In this document: piece after piece, positions 37,201 to 44,264 of the stretch
Layout of the letters: every line of letters begins with the position of its first letter
How positions within the stretch are numbered: position 1 is the stretch's first letter
DNA from: Streptomyces griseocarneus
GTDB lineage: Bacteria; Actinomycetota; Actinomycetes; Streptomycetales; Streptomycetaceae
DNA length: 64,000 bases
NCBI RefSeq assembly: GCF_014655595.1
Contig: NZ_BNBL01000001.1
Coordinates: 1,156,310-1,220,309, forward strand
Direction of reading: 5' to 3'
Notes under the pieces: model-generated
What the model saw: the letters and a program-made list of their open reading frames with translations, nothing else
Told to the model about the DNA's origin: nothing
Databases searched by the model: none
Made by a program: the position numbers and the translations under genes

Positions 37201-37223
37201 AGTCGGAAGTCGACCGCATTCAT
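31209..37223 (-). CDS. PUFA-synthase-like type I megasynthase (KS-AT-ACP-KR-DH)
   Basis: This is a 2004-residue synthase. KS (about 10-465) has Cys212 (DAACASSL), His347 (EAHGTGT) and His386 (KSQIGHTKSA). AT (about 565-870) has Ser659 in GHSCGEL and His765 in AAFHT. A helical linker follows (965-1045), then one ACP (about 1115-1195) with Ser1155 in LGVDSLKQVE. KR (about 1215-1665) has TGGARGI, Ser1618, Tyr1631 and Asn1635. The C-terminal DH-like double hot-dog (about 1725-1990) has His1743 (GDHRIDGLPVLPM) and Asp1909 (SPALADLLLQ). The order matches PfaA, but PfaA has several tandem ACPs and here there is one. AAGGGG precedes the ATG. The product is probably a modified or unsaturated fatty acyl chain. 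Confidence 0.93.
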   Translation of the reverse strand: MNAVDFRLARNPIAIVGIAGMFPEARNVRDFWHNVVAGRDCITDVPETTWRIEDHYDPDVLAEDKTYARRGGFLPPVVFDPAEFAMPPSSVDSLHLAQLLSLKVAGEVLKDAGCPEASWYDPARTGVILGVCGQNATSVPLGARLYGPVVRRVALGCGLSERDADEMVRKFKAASPPWTEDSFPGMLANVVAGRIANRFDLGGTNCTVDAACASSLAAVRMAVGELVGQRADLMITGGCDADNSPLTFLCFSKTPALSPSGRIKPFDRSADGTLIGEGIGMLALKRLADAERDGDRVYAVLRGLGASSDGRTNSVYAPCGEGQLTALQRAYQDADLPAESVGLIEAHGTGTAVGDATELGALRKLLGPAPGRNQVAVGSVKSQIGHTKSAAGAAGLIKAALALHHKLLPPTINVDSASEAVGDDGLYLNTRARPWVLDPRRPVRRGGVSAFGFGGVNFHAVLEEHRPSDARARALHRTPRAHLWHAPDADALRALVEEGPPPAVTGAVPAGHARLGILAADASELASLTARAVARLSANPGPESWSLSGRIHYRRRSVPDGTKVAALFAGQGSQYVNMGLDALLALPPVRRAFDEANALWRDEDETLAHVVYPVPGEQDAARRLRRTAYAQPAIGALAMGQYRYLAEVGFSPDGLLGHSCGELTALWAAGSLTDEGCLALTRERGRAMEPPAVEGHDAGAMAAVRMTGERWEEVAGGHPELSLCNVNAPDELVVGGPTPAVEAFVAECAGAGTYAHRLPVAAAFHTPLIGHAVDRFAAAVAEVGVRPPVTPVPANTPGAHYGDDPAANCRTLAEQMVRPVDFAGRVRELYADGFRVFVEFGPKQVLTHLVPRTLGEDAVDAVPTDAGAGGDGAAALKNAALRLAVLGMDIRDINRYDAPEAPPPPAPSPVARLLRGPSFAVEARRPHFEAALSDGYRCTPAVPEPASPHAVPGGANGAARDAAPGGEDRLVRAAAEQLDLHSRYVEGQLDTARKLVDLVSADAREASPDGSVLSRVEAVRDHSVALGRAHVRAQEVMLEFARLGLGAAPGRAEGVGALPARPRAADVDALPSLADDRTDGATARLVETPLPPEAATAEAAVPEPAPDLAHAIDPGSVDVADVERILRELVAEKTGYTVDMVEPGLDIQTDLGVDSLKQVEIAAAAWERYPFLPREEIYRFAQARTVRELAALLMDVTADTGSRQEGDGTPLPVGRAGVTLRPLPEADALVDAYGPRPTALVLDDGSALADALCRALSAEGWSTRRLCLPGGKGGGDDRWNLTDWQEATLREQVGAALASAERLDLCVLPVGRPEDADATAALARDATAVVTRLGHAVLVAKHVVPALKNTLAAGHRAGFMAVTQLDGALGLAGSHGDTAQAFHGGLGGLLKALAAEEPGLFCRALDVAPRLGPAQAAERFLREATDVASVTEVAWDGTSRRTLTVSAEPAPPLLAPGSSPALGADDLLVVTGGARGITAWCLTALAAHRPCGFLLLGRTPLEDLGDPAVRASLEGRAQALEQQREMHATLAALRAAGAEVSYLAVDVGDGAAVREALGPHRERVTGVIHAAGVLADQPLRDKTPQDIARVTGAKLTGLINVLEALPAENLRRLVVFTSVAGVYGNWRQTDYAMANEALNRFACAWQANRPYCRVAALAWGPWHGGMASTEALRLFERIGVTPLGREEGCAYFVEEMTAERAGGTVTVLGPTESYFQPSPLPARDAEVLRDLGTLAGEPVLGDHRIDGLPVLPMTAAVGWCLNVLERSRPGVPVTEVRDFRVHKGLVLDGSQPARARVGLHPRDGRDGEVLVTIHDDGAEMPRPRYEGVFRRATGAAAPARPAPPPPRPAEDGAHSAYADGFLFHGPLLRGLGPVLAEDDRSLTVGARLKDPPLAGGAYSGDRYSPALADLLLQAAALLGRRLCGHRCLPVAVERVELFAPLPDDEPFVIVVEPLVVSPLDITSTVTACTPEGDVLQRWNGLKGIVALPEFAGRAAWPAPRSTAP

Positions 37224-37653
37224 TGTGGCCCCTTACCGTCGGGTGACCGATGATAATAAAAGTATTCGAGATGCCTTCTGTGTGCCGGAGGTGAGGGGAA
37301 GTGAATCCGGAAGTGGGCTTGGAAGTGAACCCGGTTGAAGTTTTTCCTGGAGAGCCGGAGGGGAAACGGAAGTTCTGCAAAAATGCACGCAACTCCGATG
37401 GGGTAGCGAATTCGACCGACTATGGCAAAAGCGGAACGAAAATCCACCTGATTCCGGCGGATCTCTGGGCTGTGCTACGCCCCCTCGTCTTCGCCTCGAT
37501 GTCGGCCGACCTTCATATTCCGGTCTCCTCCGCGGCGACATGGAGGTCACACACTGACCCCACACCCCGCGCGTGACGGTGACGGCGATCGCCCGCCGTG
37601 CCGGCACCGGGTTCGCACCTCTCCGTCTCTCCCCGCTCAAGGATGCAAGGCCC
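37224..37653. promoter_or_regulatory. AT-richer divergent promoter region
   Basis: About 430 bases separate the megasynthase start from the acetyltransferase. The half nearest the synthase is markedly AT-richer than the surroundings (GATGATAATAAAAGTATTCG and following), which suits promoter and regulator sites for the long minus-strand operon. I see no clear palindrome or riboswitch. An upstream GTG at 37573 could extend the acetyltransferase. Confidence 0.45.
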
Positions 37654-38337
37654 GTGCCCGTACCCGTCACCCTCCACGGCCGCGCCGTCCGGCTCGAGCC
37701 GCTCGCCGAACACCACATCGAGGCCCTGGCCGCGGCCGCCGCCGAGGACCGCGGCAGCTACGCCTTCACGCCCGTGCCCAGCGGGATGGAGGCGACGCGG
37801 CGCTACGTCGCCGACGCGCTGGCGGCCCGGGCGACGGGCCGGGCGCTGCCCTTCGCCACGGTGAGGACCGCGGACGGCCGGGTGGTGGGCTCGACGCGCT
37901 TCTGCGAGCTGGACTACTGGCAGGGCCCGGTGCCCTGGCCGCCGGCCCCGCGCGGCCCGCTGGGTCCCGCGCTCACCGCCGTACCCGACGCTGCGGAGAT
38001 CGGCGGCACCTGGCTGTCCGCCCGCGCCCAGGGCACCGGGATCAACACCGAGGCCAAGCTGCTGATGCTGCGGCACGCCTTCGAGACGTGGGGCGTCCGC
38101 CGGGTGTCCCTGCGCGCCGACGCCCGTAACCTGCGCTCACGCGCCGCGATCGAGCGTCTCGGCGCGACCCTCGAAGGCGTCCACCGCGCCCACACGCGCG
38201 GCCTGGACGGCACGGTCCGGGGCACGGCGTTCTACTCGGTCCTCGACGAGGAGTGGCCCCGGGTGCGGGAACGGCTCGAGCAGCGGGCCGGGACGCGCGC
38301 GGAGACGCCGTGCCCGCGCCCGCTCGTCCCGGTGTGA
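37654..38337 (+). CDS. RimJ/RimL-type GNAT N-acetyltransferase
   Basis: This 227-residue protein, from GTG 37654, shows the RimJ-like start VTLHGRAVRLEPLAEHHIEAL. The acetyl-CoA region IGGTWLSARAQGTGINTEAKLLMLRHAFETWGVRRV carries the Q-x-x-G loop, and RNLRSRAAIERLGATLEGV follows. These enzymes acetylate N-termini of ribosomal proteins or small amines such as antibiotics; the target is unknown. A longer frame from GTG 37573 exists, but the extra 27 residues are not domain-like. It is divergent from the PUFA-type operon and not obviously part of it. Confidence 0.85.
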   Translation: MPVPVTLHGRAVRLEPLAEHHIEALAAAAAEDRGSYAFTPVPSGMEATRRYVADALAARATGRALPFATVRTADGRVVGSTRFCELDYWQGPVPWPPAPRGPLGPALTAVPDAAEIGGTWLSARAQGTGINTEAKLLMLRHAFETWGVRRVSLRADARNLRSRAAIERLGATLEGVHRAHTRGLDGTVRGTAFYSVLDEEWPRVRERLEQRAGTRAETPCPRPLVPV

Positions 38338-38380
38338 CGGCGCGGGCGGCGAGGACGGCGAGGGCGGGCGCGGTGCCCGC

Positions 38381-38418
38381 TCAGTCCCGTGCGACGGGGT
38401 CAGTCCCGTGCGACGGGG
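38381..38418. repeat. Perfect 19-base tandem duplication at the nos stop codon
   Basis: TCAGTCCCGTGCGACGGGG occurs twice in a row (38381-38399 and 38400-38418). The second copy encodes the last residues (PVARD) and stop of the nitric oxide synthase; the first copy repeats them just downstream. It probably arose by slippage. It is not expected to change the protein. Confidence 0.85.
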
Positions 38419-39584
38419 CACGTCGCCGTCTGAGCCGTCTGCCGGGGGTGCGTGAAGGCCGGGCGGCGCTGCTCGGTGTCGTAGTAGCGGTGGAAGACGG
38501 GGGTGGCCGCGCCCGAGAGGGGCGGGACGATCCACGACCAGTCGGCCCCGACCCGCCGCCCGGCCCGCTCCTCGCGGGCGATGTGGTCCATGAAGCGCCG
38601 CGACTCGGTGTGGTGGTCGGTGATGGAGACCCCCGCCCGCTCGAAGGAGTGGAGCACGGCGACGTTCAGCTCCACCAGCGCCCGGTCCTTCCACAGGGAC
38701 CGGTCCCGGGAGGTGTCCAGGCCCAGCCGCCGGGCGATCTCCGGCAGTTGGTCGTACCGGTCGGCGTCGGCGAGATTGCGGGCGCCGATCTCGGTGCCCA
38801 TGTACCAGCCGTTGAAGGGGGCCAGCGGATAGACCACGCCGCCGATCTCCAGCCGCATGCAGGAGACGGCCGGCACCGCGTACCAGCGCAGGCCCAGCCG
38901 GGCGAACCACGGCAGCTCGGGATGCTCGATCGGCACCTGGAGCACGGCCGAGTCCGGCACCTCGAACCACCGCGGCTTCTCGCCGCGGCCCTCCACCAGG
39001 AGCGGCAGCACGTCGAAGGGGGTGCCCGGGCCGCCGGGCCAGCCCAGGTCCCGGGCGACGGCGGTGATCCCGGCGCTCATGGGGTCGCCGAGCACGGAGC
39101 CGTCGGGGCGGGGGTAGCCCGCGTAGCGCACGAGCTGCTCGTTGAGGATCCGCGGTCCCGGCTGCCAGGGGGTGTCGGGGGCGAAGACGGTGACGTACGG
39201 GCGTATTCGGCCGCCGTTGGTGGCCAGGCGCAGGTGCTGGACGGCCTCCTCCGCGATCTGGTCGGCACCGTCGAGGTGCCGCCGGTCCCGCACGGTCAGA
39301 GAACGCCAGTACAGCCGGCCGATGCAGCGGTTGCTGTTGCGCCAGGCGACCCTGGCCCCGAACTCCAGCTCCTCGGGCGTGTGCCGGTAGGTCCCGGTGC
39401 GGGCGATCTCCGCGGCGACCTCCGCCAGCCGTCGGTCGGGCGAGCCGGCACCGGCGCTCTCGCGGTGGTGGAGCCTCACGAACTCCTCCGCCAGGGCGAG
39501 GACGGTCCCGGCTCCCCGTAATGCGTCCCCTCCCCGTGCCGCGTCGGGCGTCCGCAGGGTGCGCGGTGTGGGATGTCCGGTCAT
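38400..39584 (-). CDS. nos: Bacterial nitric oxide synthase oxygenase
   Basis: This 394-residue NOS oxygenase domain protein converts L-arginine to citrulline and NO, using haem, a pterin and electrons from a separate reductase. Cys87 in WRNSNRCIGRLYWRSL is the haem ligand. PFNGWYMGTEIGARNL and the substrate-pocket glutamate segment fit the family, and DWSWIVPPLSGAATPVFH lies near the pterin site. No fused reductase is present, as in other bacterial NOS. ATG 39584 is chosen, with an ATG at 39599 as alternative. A P450 gene lies upstream on the same strand. Confidence 0.95.
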   Translation of the reverse strand: MTGHPTPRTLRTPDAARGGDALRGAGTVLALAEEFVRLHHRESAGAGSPDRRLAEVAAEIARTGTYRHTPEELEFGARVAWRNSNRCIGRLYWRSLTVRDRRHLDGADQIAEEAVQHLRLATNGGRIRPYVTVFAPDTPWQPGPRILNEQLVRYAGYPRPDGSVLGDPMSAGITAVARDLGWPGGPGTPFDVLPLLVEGRGEKPRWFEVPDSAVLQVPIEHPELPWFARLGLRWYAVPAVSCMRLEIGGVVYPLAPFNGWYMGTEIGARNLADADRYDQLPEIARRLGLDTSRDRSLWKDRALVELNVAVLHSFERAGVSITDHHTESRRFMDHIAREERAGRRVGADWSWIVPPLSGAATPVFHRYYDTEQRRPAFTHPRQTAQTATCPVARD

Positions 39585-39870
39585 CGCTGCTGGCCTCATC
39601 GAGAGTCGTCACGGTCGGAGAGTCGTCGCGGTCGGTTGCACGCATCCCGGAGGACGGCCAACCACCCCTCCACGCCGTGCCCTTGCCGTGAGGACGGACG
39701 AGAAGCCTGCCGGCCGCCCGGTCCCCGTTCGGGGAGGGCGGAGCACAGCCTACGAGGAAGCCCACGGGCCTGCCATGCGTATCCCGCAGCCGGTGTCACC
39801 GAGGGGGCGGCGCGCCGCGGGGCGAGGGCGCCGCGCGGCGCGAGGCGGGTGCGTCGCGCATCGCGAGGCC

Positions 39871-41328
39871 TCACCTGCCGGTGCGTTCCTCCAGCACCAG
39901 GGACTGGGCCGAGGGCATCAACAGGAAGCGCGGGACCGGCCGGACGGGTTCCGGGTCGAGCGAGCGCAGGCGCCACCTCGAGCCGATCGCGGCGAGCGCG
40001 AGCATGGCCTCCGTCATGCCGAAGAACTCCCCCATGCACCGGCGCCGGCCCGCGCCGAAGGCGAGGAACGACTGCCGCTGGCCCGGCGTGACCCGCTCCG
40101 GCAGCCACCGGTCGGGCTCGAAGGCGTCCGGCCTGGGGAAGACGCCGGGATCGCGCTGGAGGGCGTACGGGCTGACGATCACGTCGGCTCCGGCCGGCAG
40201 GACGGCCCCCGCGACACGCGCTCGCTTCACCGCGACCCTGCTGAGCATCCAGGCCGGCGGGTACAGACGCAGCACCTCGGTCAAAATCCGCTTCGTGAAG
40301 GGGAGATGGGGCAGGTCGTCGAAGGACGGCTCGCGGCCGGAGAGCCTGGCGTCGAGCTCGGCCCACAGCCGCTCCTCCACGGCGGGATGGCGGGCCAGGA
40401 CGTGAAAGGTCCACGCCAGCAGGGAGGCGGTGGTCTCCACGCCGGCGGACAGCACCGACATGACCTGGTCCCGCACTTCCGCGTCGTCCGGAACGCGGCC
40501 GCTCCCCTCCTCCGCGGCCATGATCGTCGACAGCAGGTCACCCCGGTCCCGCCCCGCGCCGCGGTACTGCGCGATGACGTCGTCGACGGCCGCGTCGAGC
40601 CGTGAACGGGCCCGGGAGAACCGCCGGTTGGCCTGGGTGGGGACGCGGTGCGCCCAGGGCAGCGGAACCAGCATCCTGCGCAGCATCCCCTGCAGGAGCA
40701 CCGGGAGGGTGGCCGCCATGGTCTCCGCGGCCTGCCGGCCCGCCGGCGCGGAGACCAGCGTCCGGGAGACGACCGCCGCCGACAGGCGGTACATCTCGTC
40801 CCTGACCGCCACCGCGCGGCCCGGACGCCACAAGGCGGTGGTCTCCCGCACGCAGCCGCTCATCACGGGGGCGTAGCCGGCGACCCGGCCGCGGTGGAAC
40901 GCCGGCTGCATCATGGGCCGCTGGATCCGGTGCTCGTCGGCGTTGCAGGTGATCACGCCGTTGCCGACGAGGAGGCGGGCCGTCTCCATGAAGGGGCCGC
41001 CCTTGTCGAAGCACCGCTGCTCGGACGCGAGGACCTGAAGGGCCGCCTCCGCGCCGGTGACGAGGAAGGTCTCGCGACGGCCGATGAGGAGCCTGACCAC
41101 CGGACCCTCGCCGCCCTGGGAGCGCAGGAACGCGAGCGGATCCCGCAGCAGCGGATGGGCGTGCCCGAGCAGGGGCAGCGCCCCCGCGGCGGACCTGACC
41201 CCTGACGTGACGCCGGGCCCGCCCGCGGGCTCGACTGCGGGCTGGATTGCGGACTTGATCTCGGACGTGCTTTCGGACGTGCTCTCGGACTCGGTCTGCG
41301 AAGTGACCACGTGCGAAACCCCTGTCAT
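39871..41328 (-). CDS. Cytochrome P450
   Basis: This is a 485-residue P450. The I-helix motif is SAGVETTASLLAW. The K-helix ExxR is in LTEVLRLYPP. The haem loop FAFGAGRRRCMGE has ligand Cys431. The first 45 residues are low complexity (SESTSESTSE) and look disordered. Sequence character recalls the pentalenene-oxygenase-like group rather than the roughly 400-residue TxtE nitrating P450s. Partners for electron transfer are not nearby. It is followed, after a 270-base gap, by nos on the same strand. The start at ATG 41328 lacks a strong ribosome site; ATG 41373 is an alternative. Confidence 0.88.
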   Translation of the reverse strand: MTGVSHVVTSQTESESTSESTSEIKSAIQPAVEPAGGPGVTSGVRSAAGALPLLGHAHPLLRDPLAFLRSQGGEGPVVRLLIGRRETFLVTGAEAALQVLASEQRCFDKGGPFMETARLLVGNGVITCNADEHRIQRPMMQPAFHRGRVAGYAPVMSGCVRETTALWRPGRAVAVRDEMYRLSAAVVSRTLVSAPAGRQAAETMAATLPVLLQGMLRRMLVPLPWAHRVPTQANRRFSRARSRLDAAVDDVIAQYRGAGRDRGDLLSTIMAAEEGSGRVPDDAEVRDQVMSVLSAGVETTASLLAWTFHVLARHPAVEERLWAELDARLSGREPSFDDLPHLPFTKRILTEVLRLYPPAWMLSRVAVKRARVAGAVLPAGADVIVSPYALQRDPGVFPRPDAFEPDRWLPERVTPGQRQSFLAFGAGRRRCMGEFFGMTEAMLALAAIGSRWRLRSLDPEPVRPVPRFLLMPSAQSLVLEERTGR

Positions 41329-41538
41329 GTCGGTTCGGCATGAGGCGGGCGGACGAAACCCGGGCGGCTCCATTCCACTACACACAGTACCGACTTGGAA
41401 GCGGAAAGTGACAATTGCTGGTGCGGGGCCCTGGAGCCGCCCCCTCCGTTCGCTGTGTGGCCGGCGCACACAGACGCTCCGGAGGGTGTGTGCCCGCGCT
41501 CCGTCGATCCCCGCGCGCCGCCCGCCTAGGGTGCCGAC

Positions 41539-42333
41539 ATGACCGCCCCCTCGCCTTCCTCCGGCCACGCGTCCGCCGAACTCGCCGGGCGCACCGCCCT
41601 CGTCACCGGCGCCGCCGGAGGCATCGGTGCCGCCTGCGCCCTGCGGCTCGCCGCGGCCGGGGCACGGGTGCGCGCGCTGGACCGCGACGCCGACGGGCTC
41701 GCGGAGCTCGCCCGCAGGGCGGAGGGAGCGGGCGCGGACGTCGAGACCGAGGTCCTCGACCTCGGCGACCTCGAGGCGGCCGAACACGCCGCGGCCGGCG
41801 CCGACATCCTCGTCAACAACGCCGGCATCCAGCTCGTACGCCCCATCGAGGACTTTCCCCCCGACGCCTTCCACCGGATCCTCACCGTCATGCTGGAGGC
41901 GCCCTTCCGGCTGCTGCGCGGCGCGCTGCCGCACATGTACGCACAGGGCTGGGGCCGGATCGTGAACGTCTCCTCCGTCCACGGACTACGGGCGTCCGCG
42001 TACAAGTCCGCCTACGTCGCCGCCAAACACGGCCTCGAGGGGCTCTCGAAGACGGCCGCCCTCGAGGGAGCCCGCCACGGCGTCACCTCCAACTGCGTGA
42101 GCCCCGGCTACGTCCGCACCCCGCTGATCGACCGGCAGCTGGCCGACCAGGCCGACGCCCACTCCCTTCCCGCCGAACGCGTCCTCGCGGACGTCATGCT
42201 GGCCGGCCAGGCGCTCAAGCGCCTCATCGAACCGGAGGAGGTCGCCGAAGCCGTCGCCTACCTCTGCGGGCCGCACGCCGGCGCCGTCACCGGCGCCACG
42301 CTGACGATGGACGGCGGATGGACCGCCCGTTGA
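41539..42333 (+). CDS. SDR, probable 3-hydroxybutyrate dehydrogenase
   Basis: This is a 264-residue short-chain dehydrogenase. It has cofactor motif TGAAGGIGAA (about 24-33), NNAG (93-96), the catalytic Ser in VNVSSVHGLRAS and YVAAKHG. IQLVRPIEDFPPDAFHRILTVML matches bacterial 3-hydroxybutyrate dehydrogenases, which interconvert 3-hydroxybutyrate and acetoacetate with NAD. The end (GATLTMDGGWTAR) is also typical. It is followed after 23 bases by the regulator gene, and the MHS transporter converges on it; together they look like a ketone-body or organic-acid utilisation unit. Confidence 0.88.
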   Translation: MTAPSPSSGHASAELAGRTALVTGAAGGIGAACALRLAAAGARVRALDRDADGLAELARRAEGAGADVETEVLDLGDLEAAEHAAAGADILVNNAGIQLVRPIEDFPPDAFHRILTVMLEAPFRLLRGALPHMYAQGWGRIVNVSSVHGLRASAYKSAYVAAKHGLEGLSKTAALEGARHGVTSNCVSPGYVRTPLIDRQLADQADAHSLPAERVLADVMLAGQALKRLIEPEEVAEAVAYLCGPHAGAVTGATLTMDGGWTAR

Positions 42334-42356
42334 GGCGGCCCCGCGATCCTGGCGCC

Positions 42357-44264
42357 ATGTCCGACGACCCCACCGACAGCCCCTTCGCCGCCTACCTCGA
42401 ACTCCTCGCGAGCGGCGCGCCCGCCGACGCCTACGAACGGCCCGTCCTGCGCGTCCGCGCCGACGGCGCGGGCCCGGACCGGCTCGCCGCCGTGGAACGG
42501 GCCAAGCTCCTCGCCCTGCGCGTACGCGCCGAACTCGAGGACCGCAGACGGCGCGAGGCCGAACTGGCCGCCCTCTTCGCCACCGCCCACGACCTGGCGG
42601 GCCTGCGCGACATCGACGCGGTGCTCCAGGCCATCGTGCGGCGCGCCCGCGCGCTGCTGGGCACCGACGCCGCGTACCTCACCCTCAACGACCCGGCCGC
42701 CGGGGACACGTACATGCGCGTCACGGACGGCTCGGTCTCCGCCCGGTTCCAGGAACTGCGGCTGGGCATGGGGGAGGGGCTCGGCGGGCTCGTCGCGCAG
42801 ACGGCACGCCCGTACGCCACCGACGCCTACCTGGACGACCCGCGCTTCCGGCACACCAGAATCATCGACGCGGGAGTGCGCGACGAGGGACTCGTCGCGA
42901 TCCTCGGCGTCCCGCTGCGGCTCGGCAGCGGCGTCATCGGGGTCCTCTTCGCCGCCGACCGGCGCTCCCGCGTCTTCGACCGGCGGCAGATCGCCCTGCT
43001 CGCCTCCTTCGCCGCCCACGCCGCCGTCGCCATCGACACCGCCAACCTCCTGGCGGAGACCCGCTCGGCCCTGGCCGAGCTCGAGGCCGCCAACGAGATC
43101 GTTCGCGATCGCAGCGCCGCCGTCGAGCGCGCCGCCGACGTCCACGACCGGCTGACCGAACTCGTCCTGCGCGGCGGCGGAGTCCACGACGTCACCGCCA
43201 CCATCGCCGAAGTCCTCGGCGGCCGCGCCGAGTTCCTGGACCCCGGGACGGAACCACTGACCGCCGTCGAACGCTCCCGCACCGAAGGCCGCGCCGTCCG
43301 CCACGGCGACGACTGGGTCGCCGCCGTGTCCGCCGGCGACGAACCGCTGGGCGCCATCCGGCTCCACGAGCGCCCCGGTCTCGACCCCGTCGACCGGCGT
43401 GCCCTGGAGCGCGCCGCCATGGTCACTTCACTCCTGCAACTGGCCCGGCGCTCTGCGGGCGAGGCCGAACAGCGCGTACGCGGCGAACTCCTGGACGACC
43501 TGCTCGACGCCCCCGACCGCGCCCCCCGCCTCCTGCGCAAGCGGGCCGCCCGCCTTCGCGCGGACCTCGACGCGCCCCACGTCGTGCTCGCCGCCCGCAT
43601 CGCGGACGACGCCGCCGACGCCCCCGGCGACCGGCAACGCCTGTGGGCCGCCGCCTCCCACCTGGCCGCCACCGGCCACGGGCTCGCCGTCGCCCGGGAC
43701 GGCGGCGCCGCGCTCCTCCTGCCGCACGGGCCGCACGACGCCCCCGGCGCGACGGCCCGCAACACCGCCCGCCGCCTCGAGGAAGCGGTCCACACCCCCG
43801 TCACCGTCGGCGCCTCCCGGCCCGTGGCCGCGCCCGCCGCCCGCCCCGGCGACGTCGCCACCGCCTACGCCGAGGCACGCCGCTGCCTGGACGTGCTGCA
43901 CGCGCTCGGCCGCGGGGGCGAGGGCGCGGCGGCCGACGACTTCGGCTTCCTGGGCCTGCTGCTCGCCGGGACCGACGGCGGCGCCCAGGCCGGGGAGTTC
44001 GTCACCCGTACGTTAGGGCCGGTCATCGACTACGACACCCGGCGCGGCACCGCGCTCGTCCGCACCCTCGACGCCTACTTCGGCTGCGGCATGAGCCCGG
44101 TACGCACCAAGGAGGCGCTGCACGTGCACGTCAACACGGTCTCCCAGCGGCTGGAGCGCGTCGCCCGCCTCCTCGGCGCGGACTGGCACACGCCCGCCCG
44201 CGCCCTGGAGATCCAGCTCGCCCTGCGCCTGCACCACCTCTCACCCGCGCTCGGGAGCGAATGA
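42357..44264 (+). CDS. GAF-domain PucR-like transcriptional regulator with a TTA codon
   Basis: This is a 635-residue regulator. A coiled N-terminus leads to a GAF sensory domain (about 75-225; GEGLGGLVAQTARPYATDAY). A mixed middle region follows, then a C-terminal PucR-type helix-turn-helix (about 560-625; VRTKEALHVHVNTVSQRLER). The small ligand bound by GAF is unknown. Codon 553, at 44013-44015, is TTA, the rare codon read by bldA tRNA-Leu in Streptomyces, so translation may be tied to development. It likely controls the adjacent dehydrogenase and transporter. Its end overlaps the convergent transporter gene by 24 bases. Confidence 0.88.
   Translation: MSDDPTDSPFAAYLELLASGAPADAYERPVLRVRADGAGPDRLAAVERAKLLALRVRAELEDRRRREAELAALFATAHDLAGLRDIDAVLQAIVRRARALLGTDAAYLTLNDPAAGDTYMRVTDGSVSARFQELRLGMGEGLGGLVAQTARPYATDAYLDDPRFRHTRIIDAGVRDEGLVAILGVPLRLGSGVIGVLFAADRRSRVFDRRQIALLASFAAHAAVAIDTANLLAETRSALAELEAANEIVRDRSAAVERAADVHDRLTELVLRGGGVHDVTATIAEVLGGRAEFLDPGTEPLTAVERSRTEGRAVRHGDDWVAAVSAGDEPLGAIRLHERPGLDPVDRRALERAAMVTSLLQLARRSAGEAEQRVRGELLDDLLDAPDRAPRLLRKRAARLRADLDAPHVVLAARIADDAADAPGDRQRLWAAASHLAATGHGLAVARDGGAALLLPHGPHDAPGATARNTARRLEEAVHTPVTVGASRPVAAPAARPGDVATAYAEARRCLDVLHALGRGGEGAAADDFGFLGLLLAGTDGGAQAGEFVTRTLGPVIDYDTRRGTALVRTLDAYFGCGMSPVRTKEALHVHVNTVSQRLERVARLLGADWHTPARALEIQLALRLHHLSPALGSE

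Noticed and set aside
38400..41328. Thaxtomin-type nitration cassette (TxtD/TxtE)
   Set aside because: NOS fits, but the P450 is not TxtE-like in length or motif context, and no peptide synthetase genes are present.
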